DNA of 5,690 bases from Clostridiales bacterium (GTDB taxonomy: Bacteria; Bacillota; Clostridia; Oscillospirales; Acutalibacteraceae). The translations under genes were made by a program, and so were the position numbers. Where the stretch lies: the NCBI GenBank assembly GCA_019419895.1, contig JAHZIE010000044.1, positions 1 through 5,690 of the forward strand, in the 5' to 3' direction. Below the pieces are notes generated by a model. It searched no databases, was not told the DNA's origin, and worked only from the letters and a program-made list of their open reading frames with translations. Position 1 is the stretch's first letter, and every line of letters begins with the position of its first letter. Positions 1 through 5,690 of the stretch are shown in pieces.

Positions 1-162
1 GCCGCGCCGTTGGGGGACCCCTTTCCTCCTTCCCTTACGTTTTCTTTTCCTCTTTTCCCTTTCCGGCGCTGAGCTTCTTCTGATTCTTGGAATTTCTTGC
101 TTGGGATGCTTTACTTTTCTTAATTCTGCTGTTAAGTGACAAAAAGGTACTGCCCCTTGAAA
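1..162. other. Gene-free left edge, downstream of melA, with a polypyrimidine tract
   Basis: I see no supportable gene here. Positions 18-64 are 45 of 47 pyrimidines on the plus strand (purines only at 37 and 39), so the minus strand is almost pure purine. Read on the minus strand in the melA frame, there is no stop codon between the melA stop and the window edge. The hypothetical extension would be strongly Lys/Arg-rich, which reflects the purine bias and does not resemble a domain. There is no ATG on the minus strand in this stretch. A purine-rich AGGAGG (complement of 25-30) could be the ribosome binding site of a gene starting beyond the edge, but that cannot be tested here. No convincing terminator for melA is visible. 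Confidence 0.6.
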
Positions 163-1482
163 TCAATGGTATTTGGGAAGATAATCGCCGTGTGCCTCAA
201 TCAGTTCATCCACCATATGAATGATATCGTCGATAGAAAGCTCGGCCGCTGTATGGGGATCCATCATTGCGGCGTTGTATATCAGATCCTTTTTTTTGGT
301 AACCGCGGCCTCGATGGTGAGAAGCTGGGCGTTGATGTTGCTCATATTCATAGCGGCCAGCTGCACCGGCAGACGTCCCACATGGCAGGGATGGACGCCG
401 TGTCCGTCAACCAGACAGGGAACCTCGACGCAGGCGTCGGGAACCAGGTTTTCAATAAGGCCGGTATTGATCACATTTCCTCCGATTTTATAGGGAGTGT
501 TGGTAACGATGGCTTCCATGATATAAGAGGCGTATTCCAAAGAACGGGTGTGGTCCAGGGTAGGATTGGCAATCAGCTCGTCCTTCCGTTTTTCCCAATC
601 GGCAATCTGATTGACGCAGCGGCGGGGATACTCATCCAGAGGGATGCGGAAACGCTCAATCCAATCGGGGTATTTGGATTTGATAAAGAAGGGGTTGTAT
701 TCGGAATTGTGCTCGCTGGATTCGGTGCAGTAGTATCCGAAACGCTTGATATATTCAAAGCGGGTCAGATCCTTGAGGTCATCCTTATAATTCCCTTCGG
801 ATACACGGCGGCGGATTTCGGGATAGAGATCATTGCCGTCTTTGTCATAAATTTCCAGAAGCCAGCCCATATGGTTGATGCCGGCAATGAGCTCTCTGCG
901 GCCTTCCAGCTTATCCTCCATTCCCAGCTCTTTGAGCAGGGTTTCGGAACAGGTCTGAACGCTGTGGCACAGGCCGATGGTTTTCACTCCGGTATACCGC
1001 TGCATGTATCCGGTGAGCATGGCCATAGGGTTGGTGTAATTTAAAAATAAAGCGTCCGGGCAGACTTCTTCCATATCCTGGGCAAACTCCTCAAGAACAG
1101 GGATGGTGCGCAGGGCGCGCATAATGCCGCCGATGCCCAGGGTGTCCCCGATGGTTTGGCGCAGGCCGTATTTTTTAGGAATTTCAAAGTCGATGACGGT
1201 GCAGGGTTCATATCCGCCTACCTGAATGGCGTTCACAACAAAATCGGCGTCACGAAGGGCAGCCTTACGATTTTCAACGCCCAAATAAGCCTCCACCTTT
1301 GCACGGCCCTGATTGACGTTCCTGTTAAGAGCGTTAATCATCAGTTCCGATTCCCTGAGCCGGTTGCTGTCGATGTCATAAAGGCAGATGGTGCTTTCCT
1401 GCAGACTGGGAGCGCACATGGCGTCCCCAAGGACATTTTTGGCGAAGACGGTGCTTCCGGCACCCATAAATGTAATTTTCAT
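163..1482 (-). CDS. melA: GH4 family alpha-galactosidase (MelA type)
   Basis: This 439-residue protein closely resembles E. coli MelA (about 450 residues) over its whole length. It should hydrolyse alpha-galactosides such as melibiose or raffinose-type sugars in the cytoplasm. GH4 enzymes use NAD+ and a divalent metal (usually Mn2+) in an oxidation-elimination-addition-reduction mechanism. Visible features: an N-terminal Rossmann motif GAGS at 7-10; an acidic segment YDID at 35-38 where the NAD ribose is bound; the block GGYEPCTV at 89-96; NYTNP at 148-152; CHSV at 172-175, the GH4 signature associated with alpha-galactosidases rather than alpha-glucosidases or phospho-glycosidases; and GINH at 201-204. 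Cys172 and His204 correspond to the family's metal ligands. A MelA-like tail, MMDPHTAA, is at 406-413. There is no signal peptide. The start is supported by GGGAGG seven bases upstream. The gene is divergent from the AraC-family gene. Family assignment is firm. The exact substrate is inferred, and other alpha-hexosides are possible. Confidence 0.93.
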   Translation of the reverse strand: MKITFMGAGSTVFAKNVLGDAMCAPSLQESTICLYDIDSNRLRESELMINALNRNVNQGRAKVEAYLGVENRKAALRDADFVVNAIQVGGYEPCTVIDFEIPKKYGLRQTIGDTLGIGGIMRALRTIPVLEEFAQDMEEVCPDALFLNYTNPMAMLTGYMQRYTGVKTIGLCHSVQTCSETLLKELGMEDKLEGRRELIAGINHMGWLLEIYDKDGNDLYPEIRRRVSEGNYKDDLKDLTRFEYIKRFGYYCTESSEHNSEYNPFFIKSKYPDWIERFRIPLDEYPRRCVNQIADWEKRKDELIANPTLDHTRSLEYASYIMEAIVTNTPYKIGGNVINTGLIENLVPDACVEVPCLVDGHGVHPCHVGRLPVQLAAMNMSNINAQLLTIEAAVTKKKDLIYNAAMMDPHTAAELSIDDIIHMVDELIEAHGDYLPKYH

Positions 1483-1489
1483 GACATAA

Positions 1490-1495
1490 CCTCCC
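1490..1495 (-). promoter_or_regulatory. Ribosome binding site of melA
   Basis: On the minus strand GGGAGG lies seven bases upstream of the ATG at 1482. It fixes the start codon, and the protein begins directly with the Rossmann-fold strand, as expected for GH4. Confidence 0.85.
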
Positions 1496-1520
1496 GCGTA
1501 ATTTCAGTTGAGAAAAATAT

Positions 1521-1549
1521 AGCATATCCGGTTGATAGTTAGAATTGAA
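1521..1549 (-). promoter_or_regulatory. Candidate sigma-A promoter for melA
   Basis: On the minus strand a weak -35 (TTCAAT, 1544-1549) and a -10 (TATGCT, 1521-1526) are separated by 17 bases. The -35 matches the consensus at only three of six positions, which would suit an activator-dependent promoter. Transcription would start near 1514 and leave a leader of about 30 bases. The element overlaps the oppositely oriented araC-type promoter. Other AT-rich hexamer pairs exist in this region, so the assignment is tentative. Confidence 0.4.
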
Positions 1550-1560
1550 TAATGTATAGT
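1532..1560 (+). promoter_or_regulatory. Sigma-A promoter for the AraC-family regulator gene
   Basis: TTGATA (1532-1537) and TATAGT (1555-1560) are separated by exactly 17 bases, each close to the -35/-10 consensus. Transcription would begin near 1567 and give a leader of about 40 bases before the ATG at 1608. The element lies in the divergent intergenic region and overlaps the candidate melA promoter on the other strand. Confidence 0.65.
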
Positions 1561-1563
1561 AAA

Positions 1564-1577
1564 TATGTCATTATGTC
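1564..1577 (+). promoter_or_regulatory. Tandem TATGTC repeat, possible operator
   Basis: TATGTC occurs at 1564-1569 and again at 1572-1577, one eight-base step apart. The same hexamer appears inverted at 1483-1488, just upstream of the melA start. The tandem copy sits over the predicted start of the regulator transcript and about 50-63 bases upstream of the predicted melA start. A bound regulator there could repress its own gene and activate melA. The eight-base step is not the roughly 21-base spacing usual for AraC-family direct repeats, so this is only a candidate. Confidence 0.25.
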
Positions 1578-1592
1578 TCCAAATTAACAAAT

Positions 1593-1600
1593 GAGAGGTG
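1593..1600 (+). promoter_or_regulatory. Ribosome binding site of the AraC-family gene
   Basis: GAGAGGTG lies seven bases before the ATG at 1608 and supports that start. An ATG at 1591 overlaps the site in a different frame and is not the start. Confidence 0.8.
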
Positions 1601-1607
1601 CGGGAAA

Positions 1608-2420
1608 ATGCTTGGGAAAGAGTTTTCCGTTTTAAACCGTCATTTTACAGATATCAATCCTGTTCAGTATGGCTGGGAAATCTGTGAAAGCCGCCATGAT
1701 TTTGGCCCCGCGTACCGCGAGCATTTTTTAATCCATTATATTATCCAGGGAAAGGGTTGTTTTGAAAGGAAGGGTAAATCCTTTCAAGTAGAAAAAGGGT
1801 CGATGTTTTTGATACGGCCCTATGAGCTTACCTATTACCAGGCGGACGCCGAAGATCCCTGGCATTACATCTGGATTGGCTTTGATGGAAAAAAGTGCCT
1901 TGAGCTGCTGGAAGCCTCCGGCTTTCGGGGTGATACCTGTGTTCTTTCTTTCCCAAGGGCGGCGGCCCTGTTTGAAGAGATCCGGGCGGTGCCGGATAAA
2001 ACGCCCTTTACGGAAACCGCCCTGTGCGCCAAGCTTTACCAGCTTTTTACCCTTCTTTCCCAGGAAGAAGGAAGGGGGGAGGGGAAAAAAGAAGGGGGAG
2101 ATTATGTCCGCCGTACGGTGGATTTCATTCAGGCCAATTTTTCCCGTCCCGTCCAGATCGGGGATATCGCCCGGATGCTGGGGATTGACAGAAAATACTT
2201 ATGCCGGATTTTTTCCCGTGAAATAGGAAAAAGCCCCAAGGAATTTCTCATTCAGGTGAGGCTGTCGCATGCGGCGGAATATCTTTCCGGCAGAGGCTAT
2301 AATGTGGGAGAGGCCGCGAGAAGTGTTGGCTATGAGGATGTATTTAATTTTTCCAAAATGTTTAAAAAGAAATATGGCTGTTCTCCACAGAGGTATCAAA
2401 AGGAAGGCGGGGCCAGGTAA
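1608..2420 (+). CDS. AraC-family transcriptional regulator with cupin-like sensor domain
   Basis: This 270-residue protein has the usual size and two-part build of carbohydrate-responsive AraC/XylS regulators. Residues about 20-150 form a cupin-like ligand-binding domain, with HYIIQGKG at 43-50 and a GSMFLIRP strand/turn at 64-71, typical of MsmR/RhaS-like sensors. A short Glu/Gly/Lys linker (152-164) follows, then a double helix-turn-helix domain from about 166. The first helix-turn-helix is about 183-204 (IGDIARMLGID...YLCRIF). The second is about 232-255, with the family signature GYEDVFNFSKMFKKKYGCSP at 241-260. It should bind DNA and respond to a sugar, probably a product of the neighbouring glycosidases. 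It is divergent from melA and lies 156 bp upstream of the mannosidase gene on the same strand, so control of both is likely but inferred. The linker is encoded by a 40-base pure-purine run. Its ligand cannot be read from sequence. No terminator is evident after it. Confidence 0.93.
   Translation: MLGKEFSVLNRHFTDINPVQYGWEICESRHDFGPAYREHFLIHYIIQGKGCFERKGKSFQVEKGSMFLIRPYELTYYQADAEDPWHYIWIGFDGKKCLELLEASGFRGDTCVLSFPRAAALFEEIRAVPDKTPFTETALCAKLYQLFTLLSQEEGRGEGKKEGGDYVRRTVDFIQANFSRPVQIGDIARMLGIDRKYLCRIFSREIGKSPKEFLIQVRLSHAAEYLSGRGYNVGEAARSVGYEDVFNFSKMFKKKYGCSPQRYQKEGGAR
2062..2101 (+). repeat. 40-nt uninterrupted purine tract inside the regulator gene
   Basis: All 40 bases are A or G, including runs of six G and six A. 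The tract encodes the Glu/Gly/Lys-rich linker between the sensor and DNA-binding domains. It contains an internal GGGGGAG (2094-2100) resembling a ribosome binding site. The nearest following ATG (2104) is out of frame with the gene. Confidence 0.8.
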
Positions 2421-2459
2421 AAGAACGGCAGATTTTGCGGGCGGAGCGGAAAATTGCCA

Positions 2460-2488
2460 TTGACTTATACAAAATGCCGTGCCATAAT
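2460..2488 (+). promoter_or_regulatory. Sigma-A promoter for the GH38 mannosidase gene
   Basis: TTGACT (2460-2465) and CATAAT (2483-2488) are separated by exactly 17 bases, and each matches the consensus at five of six positions. Transcription would start near 2495 and give a leader of about 80 bases. The mannosidase can therefore be transcribed independently of the upstream regulator gene. TGCCAT (2455-2460), TGCCGT (2475-2480) and TGCCAT (2480-2485) overlap the promoter and may be protein-binding half-sites, which is unproven. Confidence 0.7.
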
Positions 2489-2498
2489 AGCAAAAGAT

Positions 2499-2516
2499 CC
2501 ATGAATTTAGACATGG
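2499..2516. repeat. Short inverted repeat in the mannosidase leader
   Basis: CCATG (2499-2503) and CATGG (2512-2516) form a perfect five-base inverted repeat with an eight-base AT-rich centre. It starts a few bases after the predicted transcription start. It could be an operator or a weak RNA hairpin. It is too short to be a terminator and has no T-run after it. Confidence 0.35.
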
Positions 2517-2560
2517 GGAAGATTTGAAAATTAGAAAATAAATAAAATTCAGAATTTAAA

Positions 2561-2567
2561 GGGGGAG
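2561..2567 (+). promoter_or_regulatory. Ribosome binding site of the GH38 gene
   Basis: GGGGGAG lies nine bases before the ATG at 2577 and twelve before the adjacent second ATG at 2580. The spacing favours 2577, though both starts give essentially the same protein. Confidence 0.75.
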
Positions 2568-2576
2568 TTTAGAGGT

Positions 2577-5500
2577 ATGATGGTGGAAAAACAGATCGAC
2601 TGTGCCCTTCAAAAGCTGGTCCGGTTTGAGAAAATGCTGGAACAACGGATTTTTGAACGGGTGGATGAGCTTGAAATCCAAATGTATCCAACAATGGAGC
2701 GGCTTCATGAAATCCCTTCGCCGGAAAAGTTTGGTCCGTGTGAAAAAGGAACCCAGTGGGGCGGAGAAGGCGCTTACTGCTGGATAAGGGGAACCTATAC
2801 GGTGCCCAAGAAGCTGGACGGCAAAGATTTATACATCTATCCGCGCATGGGATATTATGAAGGCCTGCTGTGGGTAGACGGAAAGCCTTATGGCAATTTT
2901 GCTTCGAAATTAGGAAATCACTACTGTAATTTGATTATGGCTAAGGCGCGGGCTGGACAGAAAATTGAGCTGGCAATTGAGTTTTATGCGGGTCATTATA
3001 TTCCGGGCAGCTGGTACGAAAAAGAGGAAAAGCCCGACTTCCTTTACCAGGTGGAAGGAATCGATATCTGTGTCAAAAATCAGGAGATTCTCGATTATGC
3101 CCTTGATCTCAAGGCGCTGAATCAAATGGCGGAGGTTATGAACAAAAACAGCTTCCGCCGGGCCGATATTGTCAATACTCTGCTTAAGGTGCACCAGATA
3201 GTCCCTTATGATATCGATAACGCCGATCCGGGAGAATTTGAAGAGAGCATGCGGCAGGCTGAAACGCTCATGAAGGAAAAGCTGGCCCTGCATAACTCTC
3301 CTTCCGCACCCTATGCCGGACTCATCGGCCATTCCCACATGGATACCGCCTGGCTGTGGACCATAGCGGAAACAGAGAAAAAATGCGCGCGGACCTATTC
3401 CAACCAGATCAGCCTGATGGATCAGTATCCGGAATACACCTTCATCCAGAGCTCGGCCTTTCATAATGAAATGCTGCGCAGGGATTATCCGGCGCTGTTC
3501 GCGGATATTCAGAAAAAGGTGGCGGAAGGCCGTTATGAGCCCAATGGAGGTGTATGGATTGAATGTGACTGCAACATCACCTCGGGGGAATCCATGGTGA
3601 GGCAGTTCCTCTGGGGACAGCGCTTTACCAAGAAATACTTTGATTATACCTCCGATACCTTCTGGCTGCCGGATACCTTTGGATATAGCGTGTCGATTCC
3701 GCAGATTATGAAGGAATGCGGCGTCAAATACTTCCTGACCACCAAGATGGCGTGGAATGACACCAATTCCTTCCCCTATGAAACCTTTTATTGGAAGGGC
3801 TTGGATGGCAGTAAGGTATTCGCCCACCTGAACAAAATGCAGGGGGCGCCGGATCCGAAGGAATTGATCAGTTATGTGGAATTTAATCCCGGAGGTTATG
3901 TGTATAACGGCGGGGAAATTAAGGAAAAACAGGTTTCCAACATGCGCCTGATTTCTTATGGCGCTGGTGACGGCGGCGGCGGACCGGAGTTTGAGATGAT
4001 TGAAATGTCCCGCCGTGTGGCGGATTTGGAGGGTGTGCCCCGTTCCTCCCATACCACCGTCAGCAAGTTTATGCAACAGCTGGAGGCGACTGTGCAGGAT
4101 CCTACCGTTTATACCGGAGAGCTTTATCTTGAAAAGCACAGAGGAACCTTGACAAACCAGCATACTATTAAGAGAAACAACCGGAAGGCGGAATTTGCCC
4201 TCCATAATTTGGAATTCGCTACCGTCGTCTCCGCCGTCAGGGAGCATAAAATTGCCTCCCAAAGAGAAATCAATCCCTTGATGGAAATTCTTCTGGTCAA
4301 TCAGTTCCATGATATTCTGCCGGGCACCTGCATTCATGCCGCCCACGTCCAGTCCGTTCAGGAGACAACGGCTGTAATCGAAAAGGCGGGGCGGAAGCTT
4401 TTGGAAGTGATCGCGCCTGAAGAAAGAAAACACACCATCTCAATTATCAACACCCTTTCCTTTGACCGCAAGGAGACTCTTTATCTTGATGTTGAACCCG
4501 GTTATATCGTGAAGGGCGTTTATGCCCAGCAAAGAGTAACAGGGCTGGATGGAAAAGAAAAACTGGCGGTTTCCGGCGTTCAGCTGCCCGCTTTTGGCTC
4601 TGTGGCGCTGGAACTGGTGCCAGGCGATCCCTCTGAGGAAAGCGTTTTCCGTATGGAAGGCAATGTTCTGGAAACTCCCTTTGCGAGAATGGTATTTGAC
4701 AAAGAGGGAAGGATTGCCTCTTTCATTGATATCAAGGCCCAGAGGGAGCTTTGCGGCGAGGGATATCCGCTGAACACCTTCCTGGTGGCGGAGGAGGTGT
4801 CTGCGGAATATGACAACTGGGACATTGACGCTGACTGTGAGATGAAATTCAGGGATTCCGGCAGGCTGCTGGAGAGAAATGTTGTGGCGGATGGAAGAGT
4901 GGAATTCCGTATCCGCAGCAAGTATCAGCTGACCGCGAGATCCACACTCACGCAGGATATGATCTTTTATGCGGATAATCCCCAGGTCCGTTTTGAAACC
5001 TCCATCGACTGGCAGGATGTGCACCGCTTCCTGAAGGCTGCCTTCGACACTTCCATATTTACTGATTTTGCCCGCAATGAAGTGCAGTTCGGTTACGCAA
5101 AGCGTCCAACGACGAGGAATACTTCGGAAGAAAAGGCAAAATTTGAGGTCTGCAACCATAAATATACCGATTTGTCAGAGACAAGATATGGCGCCGCTCT
5201 TTTGAATGACTGCAAATACGGGATCTCTGTCAAAGACGGACAGATGCGGCTTTCCCTCCATAAAGGGGGCTGCCGGCCCGACGATCAGGGAGATAAAGGC
5301 GTACATATCTGCTCCTATGCCTTTTTGCCCCATGAGGGCGGGTTCTGCGCCGAGAATGTCATCCAGCCGGCCTATGCCTTCAATGCCGCGCCTGTTCAGG
5401 TTGAGGGACAGTTTGAGCTTTCTTCCCTTGCCAAAATAGACGCTGGAAATATTATTATTGAAACGGTAAAGCCCTGTGAGGATGAGCAGAAGGCCTATAT

Positions 5501-5681
5501 CCTCCGTATGTATGAGGCGGAGGGAGCTTATACGAGAACACGGCTTTGTTTGGCTGAGGATGCCGAGCAGATTTGTGTGACCAATATGCTGGAGGAGACC
5601 AAGGATGGATTGACAGAAAAGAATCAAATTCCTCTGGTGTTCCGTCCCTTTGAAATTAAGACGTTGAAAATTTCCTACTAA
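2577..5681 (+). CDS. GH38 alpha-mannosidase, Ams1/MAN2C1 (cytosolic) type
   Basis: This 1034-residue enzyme should release alpha-linked mannose from oligosaccharides. Its length and domain order match yeast Ams1 and animal MAN2C1. An N-terminal beta-rich domain (about 1-245, with WGGEGAYCWIRGTY near 60-75) precedes the catalytic domain. That begins at HSHMDTAWLW (252-261), continues through WLPDTFGYS (363-371) and GDGGGGP (464-470), and reaches the helical-bundle motif NQFHDILPG (575-583). By analogy with GH38 structures, the zinc or cobalt ligands are His254, Asp256, Asp366 and His578, and Asp366 is also the nucleophile. All are present. The C-terminal beta domains carry YDNWDID (745-751), RPTTRNTS (843-850) and DLSE...ALLNDCKYG (865-882), hallmarks of this subgroup. 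There is no signal peptide or membrane segment, so it is cytoplasmic. It has its own promoter downstream of the AraC-family gene. The residue after GDGGGGP is Glu rather than the usual Thr. Linkage specificity cannot be assigned. Confidence 0.95.
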   Translation: MMVEKQIDCALQKLVRFEKMLEQRIFERVDELEIQMYPTMERLHEIPSPEKFGPCEKGTQWGGEGAYCWIRGTYTVPKKLDGKDLYIYPRMGYYEGLLWVDGKPYGNFASKLGNHYCNLIMAKARAGQKIELAIEFYAGHYIPGSWYEKEEKPDFLYQVEGIDICVKNQEILDYALDLKALNQMAEVMNKNSFRRADIVNTLLKVHQIVPYDIDNADPGEFEESMRQAETLMKEKLALHNSPSAPYAGLIGHSHMDTAWLWTIAETEKKCARTYSNQISLMDQYPEYTFIQSSAFHNEMLRRDYPALFADIQKKVAEGRYEPNGGVWIECDCNITSGESMVRQFLWGQRFTKKYFDYTSDTFWLPDTFGYSVSIPQIMKECGVKYFLTTKMAWNDTNSFPYETFYWKGLDGSKVFAHLNKMQGAPDPKELISYVEFNPGGYVYNGGEIKEKQVSNMRLISYGAGDGGGGPEFEMIEMSRRVADLEGVPRSSHTTVSKFMQQLEATVQDPTVYTGELYLEKHRGTLTNQHTIKRNNRKAEFALHNLEFATVVSAVREHKIASQREINPLMEILLVNQFHDILPGTCIHAAHVQSVQETTAVIEKAGRKLLEVIAPEERKHTISIINTLSFDRKETLYLDVEPGYIVKGVYAQQRVTGLDGKEKLAVSGVQLPAFGSVALELVPGDPSEESVFRMEGNVLETPFARMVFDKEGRIASFIDIKAQRELCGEGYPLNTFLVAEEVSAEYDNWDIDADCEMKFRDSGRLLERNVVADGRVEFRIRSKYQLTARSTLTQDMIFYADNPQVRFETSIDWQDVHRFLKAAFDTSIFTDFARNEVQFGYAKRPTTRNTSEEKAKFEVCNHKYTDLSETRYGAALLNDCKYGISVKDGQMRLSLHKGGCRPDDQGDKGVHICSYAFLPHEGGFCAENVIQPAYAFNAAPVQVEGQFELSSLAKIDAGNIIIETVKPCEDEQKAYILRMYEAEGAYTRTRLCLAEDAEQICVTNMLEETKDGLTEKNQIPLVFRPFEIKTLKISY

Positions 5682-5690
5682 AGAAAATGC

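Noticed and set aside
144..158. AAGG-N7-CCTT followed by T-run on the minus strand as a melA terminator
   Set aside because: The stem is only four base pairs with two A-T pairs, too weak to call an intrinsic terminator.
136..1044. Plus-strand open frame (302 codons) starting at a GTG, opposite melA
   Set aside because: It is antisense to the well-conserved GH4 gene, has no good ribosome binding site and has no recognisable domain.
2085..2091. AAAAAAG run as a programmed frameshift site in the regulator gene
   Set aside because: The run is not in the X XXY YYZ phase needed for -1 slippage, no downstream structure is evident, and the zero-frame product is a normal full-length AraC-family protein.
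2501..2527. Nine-codon upstream reading frame in the mannosidase leader, a possible leader peptide
   Set aside because: There is no ribosome binding site in front of its ATG and no codon pattern suggesting attenuation. A frame this short is expected by chance.
1483..2576. Catabolite-responsive (CcpA cre) site in either intergenic region
   Set aside because: I looked for the TGWAANCGNTNWCA pattern by eye and found no convincing match.
2910..4433. Long open frame (507 codons) on the minus strand opposite the mannosidase gene
   Set aside because: It lies wholly antisense to a gene with clear GH38 motifs. Its translation shows no recognisable domain, and codon bias in the sense gene explains the lack of stops.
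4440..5159. Minus-strand open frame (239 codons) opposite the mannosidase C-terminal half
   Set aside because: The sense strand encodes conserved GH38 C-terminal motifs here. The antisense translation resembles no family I know.

Overview
The window holds three complete protein-coding genes and their intergenic control regions. Together they look like a small glycan-utilisation locus of a Gram-positive anaerobe, most likely a Lachnospiraceae/Clostridia-type gut bacterium. That guess rests on moderate base composition, purine-rich Shine-Dalgarno sites (GGGAGG, GAGAGGTG, GGGGGAG), sigma-A-like promoters and the gene types. The genus cannot be named from the sequence.

Layout. Positions 1-162 are a gene-free, partly low-complexity left edge. 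Positions 163-1482 (minus) encode a family GH4 glycosidase of the MelA alpha-galactosidase type (NAD+/Mn2+-dependent). A 125-bp divergent intergenic region (1483-1607) carries two face-to-face overlapping promoters. Positions 1608-2420 (plus) encode an AraC-family regulator with a cupin-like sensor domain. A 156-bp spacer (2421-2576) carries its own good promoter, a short palindrome and a strong ribosome binding site. Positions 2577-5681 (plus) encode a 1034-residue GH38 alpha-mannosidase of the Ams1/MAN2C1 (cytosolic) type. The window ends nine bases after its stop.

How they work together (inference). Both enzymes lack signal peptides and should act in the cytoplasm on short alpha-galactosyl- and alpha-mannosyl-containing oligosaccharides brought in by a transporter that is not in this window. 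The AraC-family protein lies between them, divergent from melA and upstream of the mannosidase, and is the natural candidate to control both promoters.

I found no RNA genes, CRISPR array, insertion sequence, attachment site or convincing intrinsic terminator. The locus is largely ordinary. The points worth a second look are the pairing of a GH4 and a GH38 enzyme around one regulator, the compact divergent promoter with short repeats, and a 40-nt pure-purine tract inside the regulator gene.
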